From: Limanda limanda
Lineage: Eukaryota; Chordata; Actinopteri; Pleuronectiformes; Pleuronectidae
DNA length: 64,000 nt
Direction of reading: 5' to 3'
Assembly: GCF_963576545.1 (NCBI RefSeq)
Contig: NC_083645.1
Coordinates: 1,364,001 to 1,428,000 of the forward strand
The notes beneath the pieces are model-generated. The model was not told where the DNA came from. It ran no database searches and was given only the letters and a program-made list of their open reading frames with translations. The position numbers and the translations under genes were made by a program. The stretch's first letter is position 1. Every line of letters begins with the position of its first letter. Of the stretch, positions 22,601-61,455 are shown piece after piece.

Positions 22601-24328
22601 GCACGTTACAGTGGGCCATATGTTGTCCGGGAGAAGGTTGGCGCTCGTGACTATGTGGTCGCGACCCCGGACCGCAGGAGGCGAAGTCGGCTTTGTCATA
22701 TCAACATGTTGAAGCCCTATCTGGAGCGAGGGTCTGTTTCACCCTCCCCTGTTGTATTGAAATCTGTTGTGGCGCTGTCCGGTGCTGAAGTGATTGATCA
22801 GGGTGAGGCGGCTGTGGCGCTGTCCGGTGCCGATTTGCCGGAGTCTGAGGAGTTGGATTTTGATGGTGATGTCGTTGCCTTGTCCAGTGCTGTTGTTCAT
22901 GGGCGTTTGAAGAACTCTGAACTGCTGGTTAATCTTGATGGTTGTGTTTCACATCTGCCTCCGTCTCAGGGTGAGGATGTGGTCCGTTTGATTGGTTCAC
23001 ATATGTCACTGTTCTCTGATGTGCCCTCTCAGACCCAGGTGCTGCAACATGATGTTGAAGTAGGAGATTCGTTTCCGATTAAACAACATGCCTACAGAGT
23101 TAATCCAGAAAAACGTGCACGCTTGCAGAAGCAGGTGGACTACATGTTGGGCCACGGTATTGCTGAACCCAGCTGTAGTCCCTGGAGTTCTCCCTGTCTG
23201 CTGGCTATGAAATCTGATGGTTCAGACCGGTTCTGTACTGACTTTAGGAAAGTGAATGGAGTCACTAGGCCTGATTGTTATTCTCTTCCCCGAGTTGAGG
23301 ATTGTGTGGATAATGTTGGCGGTGCCAAGTATGTAACCAAACTTGACCTGTTAAAGGGATATTGGCAGGTGCCACTGACTCCTCGGGCGAAAGAAATTTC
23401 TGCTTTTGTGACTCCAGACGCTTTCCTTCAGTACACTGTGATGCCGTTTGGCATGCGTAATGCACCAGCAACTTTTCAGCGGCTGGTGAATATTGTGTTG
23501 TCTGGTCTTTCTGGTTGTGAGGCATATTTGGACGACATTGTTGTGTATTCTGGGTCCTGGGACGAGCACATTCAGCAGCTGTATTCTGTGTTTGGGCGTT
23601 TGCGTGACGCCAATCTTACTTTAAACCTTGTTAAGTGCGAGTTTGGCCAGGCGACAGTGACCTATTTGGGCAAAGTGGTTGGTCGGGGCCAAGTCAGGCC
23701 GGTGCACTCCAAGGTGGAGGCTATTCTTTCTTTCCCTGTCCCTCGTTCACGGCGGGAATTGCGCCGGTTTCTGGGGATGGCGGGCTACTACCGTAGTTTT
23801 TGTAAGAACTTTTCTGCGGTAGCTGCTTCCCTCACTGACTTGTTGAGCCCGAAGGTGTGTTTTCGCTGGACTGAGGGCTGTCAGCGTGCTTTTGACTGTA
23901 TTAAGGCTTTGTTGACTACGGCCCCAGTCCTGTGTGCCCCTGTGTTTGATCGTCCATTTAAACTGTCTGTTGATGCCAGTGATGCGGGTGCGGGTGCTGT
24001 TCTGCTTCAGGAGGGGGGGGACGGGGTTGAACATCCCGTCTCTTACTTCTCCAAGAAGTTCAACAAACACCAGCGCGTGTACTCTACTATTGAGAAGGAG
24101 GCGTTGGCCTTGGTCCTGGCGCTGAGCCACTTTGAAGTTTATGTGGGTTCCGCGAGTTCGCCAACTGTTGTGTATACGGACCACAATCCTTTAGTTTTTG
24201 TGAATCAGATGCGGAACACTAACCAGAGGTTAATGCGCTGGGCGCTCTTCCTGCAGTCCTTTAACGTGGTCATTCGGCATGTGAAGGGGCGGGACAACGT
24301 CCTGGCCGACATGTTGTCACGGTGTTAG
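19619..24328 (+). CDS. gag-pro-integrase-RT-RNase H polyprotein, 1569 aa, single frame
   Basis: The start is the ATG at 19619; an in-frame GTG lies 15 nt upstream. Order by residue: a coiled-coil-like basic/acidic helix (about 70-125); a SCAN-like capsid domain (about 140-310); a C-x2-C-x4-H-x4-C zinc knuckle (C341-C354); an aspartic protease motif DSA at D427; an integrase H2C2 zinc finger (about 694-737) and D766, D825, E861 with 35 residues between the last two; an RT with YLDD at Y1303; and an RNase H with DASD at D1452 and a later YTDHNP. No stop or frameshift separates gag from pol, so cleavage rather than recoding must produce the parts. The protease shows DSA rather than the commoner DTG/DSG. 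All catalytic residues I looked for are present. Confidence 0.93.
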   Translation: MAFSAEEFVAHPTMEQFCSCTKEQLISLASFLKVTVTKQMKKQAIKTELLSVLYKEGLLSEAVMKGVESRSDVDEAARLRGLELQIELRRLDLREKELLGELEVRKLEEETKRQVHLKELELQHAPPSPPPPAASGFDIGRCIRFVPSFNDKDVDKYFTLFERVAETLEWPRQFWPLLLQCVFTGKAQDAYASLESGMSLNYDHVKEAVLRAYELVPEAYRQRYRRLKKSYEKTYVEFGHEKGVLFDRWCRSMKVSDFAGLRELMLLEDFKNCLPERIVTHINDRNVLEISRAAVLADEYVLTHRDSYDKPQSSLGRSFSAPRPPVTRRESGGGKESDRVCSFCKKCGHTVNYCFALNKRDKPPKAVNLLKTESSLSQSPSAPSSSLSRSHPGQSPELDGVFLPFVMKGAVSLTAGGPKVPVVILRDSAASQSVILSGVLPLSEKSSTDSAALFRGFGMQFVGIPLHTIHLDSELVTGPVIVGVSDEFPVGGVSFILGNDLAGGKVLLNPEVTAVPRSGCSDELVRKFPGVFSVCAITRAMAAKQRQLQPESGDEEVELSDSFMAGDGSSVLPALPSPDPVSLPSPDPVSLPSPGPVPFPPPSPLSILDSSDVKLSMSREQLIIEQQRDPTLVSLFAAVGLNDDDGGGSPRYFLKDGVLMRAWLPPRLGFQEDWGVVKQVVVPQLFRPEVLKLAHDNPLAGHLGVNKTYDRVLRCFFWPGLKADVRQHCRTCHVCQLSGKPNQTIPPFPLYPIPVVGEPFERVIVDCVGPLPRTKAGHQFLLTIMCVNTRFPEAIPLRRITAPAVIKALTKFFSLFGLPRVVQTDQGSNFMSKVFAQVVKQLDISHCHSSAYHPESQGALERFHQTLKSMLRTYCLEYGKDWDEGVHLLLFAVREVVQESLGFSPAELVFAHTVRGPLKLLHEKWVGSAEPQNLLDYVCDFRSKLHRACELAKQSMVVAQGKMKRWFDKDAQSRSFSPGDKVLVLLPIPGSSLQARYSGPYVVREKVGARDYVVATPDRRRRSRLCHINMLKPYLERGSVSPSPVVLKSVVALSGAEVIDQGEAAVALSGADLPESEELDFDGDVVALSSAVVHGRLKNSELLVNLDGCVSHLPPSQGEDVVRLIGSHMSLFSDVPSQTQVLQHDVEVGDSFPIKQHAYRVNPEKRARLQKQVDYMLGHGIAEPSCSPWSSPCLLAMKSDGSDRFCTDFRKVNGVTRPDCYSLPRVEDCVDNVGGAKYVTKLDLLKGYWQVPLTPRAKEISAFVTPDAFLQYTVMPFGMRNAPATFQRLVNIVLSGLSGCEAYLDDIVVYSGSWDEHIQQLYSVFGRLRDANLTLNLVKCEFGQATVTYLGKVVGRGQVRPVHSKVEAILSFPVPRSRRELRRFLGMAGYYRSFCKNFSAVAASLTDLLSPKVCFRWTEGCQRAFDCIKALLTTAPVLCAPVFDRPFKLSVDASDAGAGAVLLQEGGDGVEHPVSYFSKKFNKHQRVYSTIEKEALALVLALSHFEVYVGSASSPTVVYTDHNPLVFVNQMRNTNQRLMRWALFLQSFNVVIRHVKGRDNVLADMLSRC

Positions 24329-24398
24329 GTCTTGTGAATGTGTTGTTTTTTTTTCCTTCCTCCCTGGTCTTCACGTTTGCCCCCGGCTATTCACAAGC

Positions 24399-24410
24399 TC
24401 TGGGTGGGGG
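24399..24410 (+). other. polypurine tract-like sequence
   Basis: CTGGGTGGGGGT directly precedes the 3' LTR, in the place and with the G-richness expected of the plus-strand primer. It is interrupted by T, so it is a poor polypurine tract; assigned by position. Confidence 0.55.
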
Positions 24411-24972
24411 TGTTACGTGTGGCCAGGAGGTGGGGCTCTGTGTGAGAATGTGTGTGTGTTTGTGCCTCTCTCCACCTTTCTCTCTCTCTCCACGCAGCCA
24501 GTCCTCAGGTGAGACTCATCACCTCGTCAGCTGGAGCTGACTTAAGGAGGCTGTGAATTTCTTTCTCTCTCTCTATTCTTCCATGCAGGTGAACGGGTGA
24601 GGAGACCGAGGCTCCGTTTTCCCCCATGCCAGAAGTCCTTTTGAGCTTTTGTTATGTTGGTAGTTGGTTCGGGGGTTCCCGGTAGTCCTGTTTTCGGATA
24701 ACCTTTTTCTTTCATTTAGGTAGTGGGTTATTTAGGCAGACTTAGTTCGGGGGTGAACACTGACTTCGACGGCCGATGGCTGGCTCAGTGTTCCCCTCTC
24801 TTTTGTTTGTTTTGGCCGGGAACCTCCAACCCTTTTTGGTTTGTTGCCTTTCTAAATATTTGTTTGTTTCAACCAATAAACATTTGTTATTATTTAGTGG
24901 CAACAGTTGTTTCTGATTTGTTTATTTGATGTGTTCCGGGCCTCACGAGCCATTTCTTATAGGTCCGTAACA
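24411..24972 (+). repeat. 3' LTR of the Gmr1-like element
   Basis: 562 bp, equal in length to the 5' LTR. The three differences I found against it are cgcaGcc versus cgcaAcc, agtgTtcc versus agtgAtcc, and gattTgt versus gattCgt. It ends 1.93 kb upstream of the slc7a11 ATG. Confidence 0.93.
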
Positions 24973-24977
24973 ATATC

Positions 24978-54374
<29,397 letters not shown>

Positions 54375-54533
54375 CACCACTCAAAACACTATATCCTACT
54401 TTCAATGATAAATAGCTAATATGCTGACGTTTGTAAAAGCAAAACTGGTGTCCACTCAACATACTTCTGTAGGGTTGAAAGTGAAGTATGTCACTGCTGG
54501 ATGTGATTTTAAATGTAATCCATTTTTTGGAAG

Positions 54534-54539
54534 AATAAA
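54534..54539 (+). terminator. slc7a11: likely polyadenylation signal of slc7a11
   Basis: AATAAA lies 160 nt after the stop codon. Another AATAAA lies near 54865. Mammalian SLC7A11 has a long 3' UTR, so use of the first site is not assured. Confidence 0.5.
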
Positions 54540-56324
54540 GACTTAGGAAAAAAAAGTTAAAATATATACTACTGTTAAAGTCGATCATACATCTTTGACA
54601 TTATGATTATTCTCACCAGGGGAATGAAAATCTCATCATCATATTCTTGGTTAATAAACAATAATAACTGTGTGTCGACACAGCAAGTCACTGCACATGA
54701 TACAAACACTGTCTGAACTAATGGGGTTTTATAAACTCTACGGAATCTTTGTAGAAATGTATGTCCCATTTTATCACTTTGAAGTTTCCTTGAAGTACCC
54801 ACACACACAGATGTGTTTTATGTAGTATAGTTCACTCTAGGTGGGTCAAATACCAAACACTGTGAAATAAAGATCATGTTTTCACATTAAAACACCATCT
54901 TATGTGATCAATAATAACTGAGTCACAACCATTTCTCTGCAAAAACCGGCTTAGCTACGGACCTAAGTCTTCATTTAACTCTTTAATTTAAACATTAACA
55001 TATGGTCACCTGCTTTTAGGGGACTCAGTTGATCCCCTCCTGTGTTCTATTAAAGCCACTTTGCAACCCCAGCAACTAATTTTCATACTGAAGCTGACCT
55101 CATAAATGTGTTGTGGGCATGCATTGTCATTGATGCCTGCTGTGTTCTGTGCCAGAGTATTTTAGCTGCTGCTAAAGCACCAAATATAACTCAATGCAAT
55201 TGTTGAAATCAAATGAATACAAACTTATCACTTAGCACATGGGAGACAAGATGTTTTTTTTATATGTTCACAGATTGTCAAAGAGATGATGGTCACTGAT
55301 ATTGGGGTAAATATTGGTCTATTTAGGGGACTGGAATCTATGAGTGTAATTTGCGCAATTTGATGCAGCTCTGAATCTTTTTTTTAAGGTCTAGTAGAAT
55401 TTAATGTAGTTCTTTAAGGGGAAGCATGACTAGTAGAATTAAATTGTAAATATTGAAACCAGAAATATAGTCAGTATTAAATTGGATTTGTTTGTATAAG
55501 GAGCATTGTACAACAGGACAAGTGCGTATTTTTTAGGTAAACTGCCGAAAAGGATGATATTGACTATATATCTGATTTAAATGTTAATCAAGACTTGTAA
55601 GTTGCAGCATTACTTTATACATATAAGATTTATATATATATATATAAGATTTCTTAAGATTTGAATTTTGATTTTTCACACATTATCACTCTCAACATGA
55701 TGTTACCTGTCAACTGTCATAATCAACTAACCCACTGTGGAATGGACATAAGGTCGCATTTACAAAACACCCTTAATAGCTCAGAGTTAAATCGAAGAAA
55801 CTCCTAAAAATAAAGGAGCATGTCTCTCCCAACTCTCAAAGAGACTCCAGAGAGTAACTCAAACATCCTTTTACTGTTGAAAGGGTCTGAGCAGTCTGAC
55901 AGAAGTGTTAGGTCACTAAGAAGCAACCAAGTCCAGCCGTGTGAGTTGGATTCAACCAAACCACTTTGCACATTCAGTTTTACTTTTCTAAAAAAAACAC
56001 ATCATCTTCAGTTTCTGTGCTTCTAAATCTGCCAAGTGAATCCAGTGAAATAAATACATGAGGATCATAAAAGCACCATCTATTTGGAGCATCTGCAGTG
56101 AGTTCTGCATTTTGTGTGGATTTTTAAAATATATAAAGTCCTTGAATCCAATCTGCCCTCCTTCCCCCCTGGGTAGGTCATCTGTCTGTGTAACTGCTGC
56201 CCAGTGGCACAGCTCTGTGTCCTGTGAAGTGAGGGCTTTTACTGCTGAGGAGAGGATGGAGACAAAACACTTTAGTGTGGAACCATGAAAAAGCTGGCTT
56301 ACACTCAATGAGCATTAAATGGGA
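54540..56324. other. 3' flank of slc7a11, no gene seen
   Basis: AT-rich, with a second AATAAA near 54865 and an (AT)n run at about 55631-55646. No supported gene or element. Confidence 0.45.
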
Positions 56325-56585
56325 AATGGTCTGTATTTATATAGCGCTTTTCTAGTCTTGATGACCACTCAAGGTGCTTTCACACACACATTCATACAGT
56401 GCAACTATGAGCAGCATTTTTTTCAATAAGGGGCCATTTGGGGGTTCAGCATCTTGCCTAAGGACACTTCAGCATGCCGATGGGGAAGCCTGGGATCAAA
56501 CTACCGACCTTCTGGTTGGAGGACAACTTCTCCACCCCTCACCCACAGCCGCACATAAGTTAGCTTTGCCTGTAGTGCAGGCATA
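56325..56585 (-). mobile_element. SINE family A, best-preserved copy
   Basis: From left: the tail (GGTCTGTATTTATATAGCGC, TTTTCTAGTCTTGATGACC), the body (CAGCATCTTGCCTAAGGACA), and a head whose reverse complement contains GGTCGGTAGTTTGATCCCAG, a clear box-B-like element. It is useful as the reference copy for the family in this window. Confidence 0.78.
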
Positions 56586-56698
56586 TGGATCTTCACCACT
56601 CTGCTGATGGCTTATAGGCTGCAACTGCTCAGGAATTACTTGAGCATCAACCAGTTCAAATGAGCTTTTAAGGAGCATTCCACAATATTTTCATTTCA

Positions 56699-58876
56699 TT
56701 AACCCTCGTGTTTTTCCTGGGCCGGATATACCTAGAGTTTGTATCTGCAGGGTCATTTAGACAGACAGCTGATTCCAATTGTATTGTTGGGGGGGTCAAT
56801 TAGACCCATAGAGAAGCCGGTGTGTTTCTCCGTGTGCCTTTCTCCCTGACCAGGTCACGATGTGATGTCAAGACCGTTTCACCTGAGAACAGGTTCTCGA
56901 ACAGCTATTCTCCCAGCCAGTGGCGATTTTAGCCTGAAATATCTGGTGGGGCAATTTTGTATGACGTCATGTCACCGTCACAAAAATAGAGGTAGCTAAA
57001 TATTATAAGCAGTAGGCCTATATAGACCAGTAAGATATACTATGTGCTGCATTTTGAGTGCCAGCAGGGTGCAGAAATCCTATTTCAAATTCATTTCACA
57101 TGCTTTAGCGCTCAGCCCGACACAAAGATGTTGCCTATAATACAGCAATAAAGTAAAATTATTGCAACAAATTAAAAAGATTAGACAGACACATAGCTCA
57201 AATAACTTGCATAATTTATTAATTTATTATTATCAACATGAGGCGACATGCACCAGCTTCATCTGCACAATACTTTGTGTTTTCCTCCCTTAACTAAAGA
57301 AGGCCTTCAACTGTTAAGAGTTGGCAGTCTCATGGATAATAAAGTTAATTTCTATATTCATTATATATTATATATTCAAATGAACACTTATTAGAACAAT
57401 GTTTATCTTTTGATTTCTGATTTGATACACTTTAGATAAGAACCCAGTGTTTTATTTTTCTTCTTTGCCATAAGAGACAGAACACGGTCAGCACAGCTGT
57501 GTCCTTCAGGCTCGTCTGTACCTAATAAAATGATAGGAAACATAAAAGTATGGCATTATTGTAGAGGAAGTGTTACTTATGAATAAAGTTTGTATCTTTA
57601 TTTTCTGTGGATATTCAACTACTGATTTTGAATATGGTTTTGGATTAAACTGTGCACTACCAAGACAATGAATGTACTGTATGGAGTTCTTCCACATTAT
57701 AAGTATTTCATAGTTTATTCTCCAAACACACTCATCCTCTATGAGTGAGAAACTAACGCTTCTCTCTGCTGGGTGGACCGGATCATGTAGCATGCCTGCG
57801 TGCTAGCCGCCGAGCTAAGCTAACAACCACACGACTACAATTACACGTCCCTTTGAATCACTACTTACAGATAAATACAATACTAAACTTGACTAACCTC
57901 AGAAACGGGAGCTCACACGTCTTTAGCCTCTCTGTCAGGAGAACAAGCAGAACTTCAAAACGTATCATTCATCCGATGTGAGTGAACCTGTACACAGACT
58001 CAGGTGGTGTTCAATGATGGGGGTAGCCTGTTAGCCTTTTAGCTCAGGTGACGCCGAACCGGAAACAGGCTGACCCTGGAGTCGAGTAGCTTGGGAGATT
58101 TCGTAGGGCCCATCTGAAAAATCTCCACTCTCCCAATGTTAAGTGTGGCCTGTGTGGTTCACGCTGATTGGTGTTCCCATGGCACACATCTGACGCTTGC
58201 CCCGTTGTGCCCAGAGCAGAGACGGACGGCAAGAGGGAAGTGTTTCACAAAGCAAACTCACAGACAGAAATACACACAAATCAAATGACTCCAAAACAAG
58301 ACTATAATGCTTGTGAGTCAAGTTTATTCACACACACATTCACGCTACTTTGCATTTAAATAAAATAAAATATATTTTTGCCACAAAGTTCAGATATGCA
58401 GTATTTAGCTTAGCTTTAGCTGCACAACAGCGCCATCTGGTTGGGCTGTGCCCCACCTTCCCCTAATGTAGAAACGCCACTGCTCCCAGCAACAATCCTC
58501 CGATCCCGAAGAGGACTCGCAAGAGCAAAACCGAGAAACGGACGGAGAAGCAGACTGAGACGACGGAGACGACGATGGCGACCACAAAGACGGCGACGGC
58601 GACGAAGACTACGACCCATTGGGTGATGCTGCTGCAGATTTATCATCCTTGGAGGAAGAAGAACAAGAAAAAGAGGACCCCGGCACCACCACCACTACCG
58701 GAGTCGTGGAAAGAGAGACATTCCTGTCAAGAAACAAAGAAATAGCATGGACCTTGAGGGCGTACGACCCCTCCTCCTCCTCTGATGCGGGTCAAAGCAC
58801 AGCAGCTAAGCCCATCTGCGTCCGCCTGGGCCCCACAATGCACGCAACGTCCCGCGCCGGTGGCCTCAGTCAGTGA
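56699..58876 (+). mobile_element. piggyBac remnant, split by an hAT-like insertion
   Basis: The left end TTAACCCTCGTGTTTTTCC fits a piggyBac terminus with its TTAA target. GGGTCAATTAGACCC at about 56795 is the kind of repeated GGGTC/GACCC motif seen near piggyBac ends. After the hAT element the sequence continues with a transposase N-terminus (58491-58876). No right terminus was found, so the copy is 3'-deleted or degenerate. Confidence 0.62.
56918..58482. mobile_element. 1565-bp non-autonomous hAT-like element
   Basis: The left end CAGTGGCGATTTTAG and the right end (reverse complement CAGTGGCGTTTCTAC) form short imperfect inverted repeats. The 8-bp duplication CTCCCAGC flanks both sides exactly (56910-56917 and 58483-58490), the hAT hallmark. 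No transposase frame is visible inside. The right half (about 57780-58110) is richer in GC and looks gene-5'-end-like, which could be captured sequence. Confidence 0.85.
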
Positions 58877-58878
58877 GC
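58491..58878 (+). pseudogene. piggyBac transposase N-terminal fragment
   Basis: The frame encodes a highly acidic stretch (DDGDDDGDHKDGDGDEDYDP) followed by LSRNKEIAWTLRAYD and LGPTMHATSRA. The acidic N-terminus, the 'NK.I.W....Y' block and the 'GPT..A.SRA' block are in the piggyBac transposase order. An in-frame TGA lies upstream of the acidic block at about 58556, and the frame ends at TGA near 58876 before any DDD catalytic region. It is a dead fragment. Confidence 0.6.
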
Positions 58879-60134
58879 TCCAGGACCCCCTATGAACCAC
58901 CTCCACTGCCTTTGGGGCCCTGGTTCACTGTATGGGCTTTTCTTGACTCTAGACCCCCAGCAGGAGCTTCTGTATCCCCATGTGGGAGTATAAAATCTCT
59001 CCATCCCCTCTCACCACCCACAACGACCTTTATTATTAGGGTCAAAAGAAATCCAATGTATTTGTTAGTGAGCTTAGCACTAACACTATAATGCATTTCC
59101 CTTTATCTACCATGATGACATCATTAAACAACACAACCAAGTCCAGTTGACCTGTTTTCAGCAGTTGGATATACCATGACCTCGATGACTGAGAATCACC
59201 ACATACCAGTAACCACAGGTGTTTCCAGTTCCAGCTCTTTTCACTGTGCAATACTGTCTTTGAAGTTACATCCTCAGTGACGCCTAAGACATCAGTTGAA
59301 GTCAAGGTAATGTAGAACTGTATATGGGAAAATGAAATATTAACTTAAATGTTTGTTTACTTGAAAGAAGTTTTTTTACAACTGGACTTTTACCTATCAC
59401 AGAATCGTGTGTATTTTCCATTAACATATCTTTAGTTGCATTAACTAACCAGTATACTAATGAACAGCATATAGCCAGATAGCTGTGGCAACAACAGATT
59501 GGAGGGGTCCATATCTGAGAGTCCAACATTAATCTTTAGTTCATGTTGAGACTGTTGACGCAGCACTGGGCTCTAACTATGCTCCAGCTCTTGTTTTTTC
59601 AGTTGTGTCATACTGTATGTATTCATGCAACCAGGTGCAATACTTGGAGAGAATGTCTGGACACGTTTGTCATTCTCCTAATTTTCAAACAATATTCCCT
59701 TTCTGACCATCTCAATGACAGCCAGCTTTTCACCACACATTTGAGTGTAACCATTAAGACCAGGATAGGCATATGAATCTCGCAACTTCAGGCGTGACAG
59801 GTGAATTAGCAAGGATGCAAAGGTCAGAGTTGAAAATTGATGAATACACACAAGCCGGATTATGTGTCCCTACTAATGTAAGCCGTTTCCTCAATGCTGT
59901 GCATAACACACTGAGGAAGTATGTTCCTTGTGCAAACACGTTTTAATATAAAGCCTTACTTACCTTTCAATTCACATATGTGTGTGGGTGTGTGCAGGCA
60001 AGATGAAACAGTTTTATCACATTGTGTCAGTTGGAATGAACGTTGTTGCAGCTGTTTAAAAGCTACACACACGCACACACACGGAGAGGGTGGGGTTGGC
60101 ACAATACTGAAGGCCATTGTTGACAGACAGAGAA

Positions 60135-60194
<60 letters not shown>

Positions 60195-61453
60195 CTATCT
60201 TGCATTTTGAGGAGCCATCTGAGAAAACACACCAACCTGCATTCACAGTAAAAGTTGGCCAGCATGTGCTTTGACTGAGGTGTCCAACTGAGACACAAAA
60301 CAAACAGTTGATAGTGTGTTTATCACATTTCATACAAATTTAGTCAAGCTTCCAAATTATCATTCTGCTTTCTACTTTGAGCCTATTTCATTTTTTTCTC
60401 AGTTACTGCTAGATAAAAAAAAAAGAACTCAGGTGGAGTAGAGATCAGACAGAAGACATAAAGAAAGGTGAATGGTAAAGTTATTACTCAAACTATCTGA
60501 TGTTAACATTGATTAGAGTTTACAGACTTCCTGCTTCAGCTTTCACCTACTCAATCTGCTCAGTGTTCAAGTCCTCCAAACAAAGACACAAGGATGCTGT
60601 CACACTTAAAGACCTGCATCACATGTTTAAAGCTATGGAGGGAATTGTCCTGGATATTGATTTGTTTTTGAATGTGTGTCAGGCTGTGGATTTAAGGTCC
60701 CTGTGCGCTGAATTAAAAATAAGAGCATTGTTGTTGGACGCAAAATAAGTAACGCCCTTGAGTGCAGGATGAATCATCAAACAGTTGAAAGTATTTCGCA
60801 GGGAGAGAAAAGAGAAAGATGTAAAATAATGTGATGTTGGTTTATTACAATTGATAATTGAACAGTTAACACTAGGACACCGGATTGAACCTGCAAAAAT
60901 GTAATTTTCATTTCATGAGTCATCAAACCTTTTTGTTTTGGTTCAAACAATCTCTCATGTGCCACAGGACATCTTCATGTATATATCTGAAATGTTTTAC
61001 ATTTTAAATGTTGTTTTCATTAATTGTCAAAATGAATCTGAAATCTACTGAGAATTAGCCAAGAAGCAGCAGCACAACAGCATGCTGAACATTGTCAGGA
61101 TGTGATGTTATTTTTAGTTCAGCAGGATGAATATGAGCAGTCAAGCATTGAAAGCTTCCTCTAAGGGAATATCACTACAGTATACGACACTTGAGCTTCT
61201 GCTCTCAAGCTGAACTCAACAACAGTGTGAATCTGCTCAGTGATCTGCTGCTCTGTAGTGCAGAACATAAGTAACTGTGCTATGTGAAGCCTGGAATGGT
61301 GAGTAAATTCAGGCTTGTCCAACTTGTTCGTCCATGTATGATTTTAAAAATATCTATTTTTTTAAATAAATGTGGCTTTGTGCTTACAATATTCTTCTCT
61401 TTTCATGAGAAATGTGTTTATAGGTAAATTGAATACTTTCTTGTTTAACCACT
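58879..61453. other. intergenic, no gene seen
   Basis: Short frames (for example 60500-60748) lack recognisable domains. TTAACACTAGGACACCGG at about 60865 resembles a piggyBac-type end but stands alone. Confidence 0.4.
60143..60188. repeat. (GA)n microsatellite
   Basis: About 23 AG units, ending GATAGAGC. Frames across it are artefacts. Confidence 0.93.
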
Positions 61454-61455
61454 TA

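Larger units (their letters stand above)
18738..24972 (+). mobile_element. complete Gmr1-like Ty3/gypsy LTR retrotransposon
   Basis: A 6235-bp element flanked by the 5-bp duplication ATATC (18733-18737 and 24973-24977). The two 562-bp LTRs start TGTTACG and end CGTAACA, and differ at three positions by my reading. A tRNA-Pro-type primer binding site follows the 5' LTR, and a G-rich tract precedes the 3' LTR. One open frame encodes gag, protease, integrase, reverse transcriptase and RNase H, in that order. Integrase before RT is the copia order but the domains are gypsy type, which is diagnostic of the Gmr1 group described in deuterostomes. With open coding and near-identical LTRs, it is structurally intact and young. 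Confidence 0.93.
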
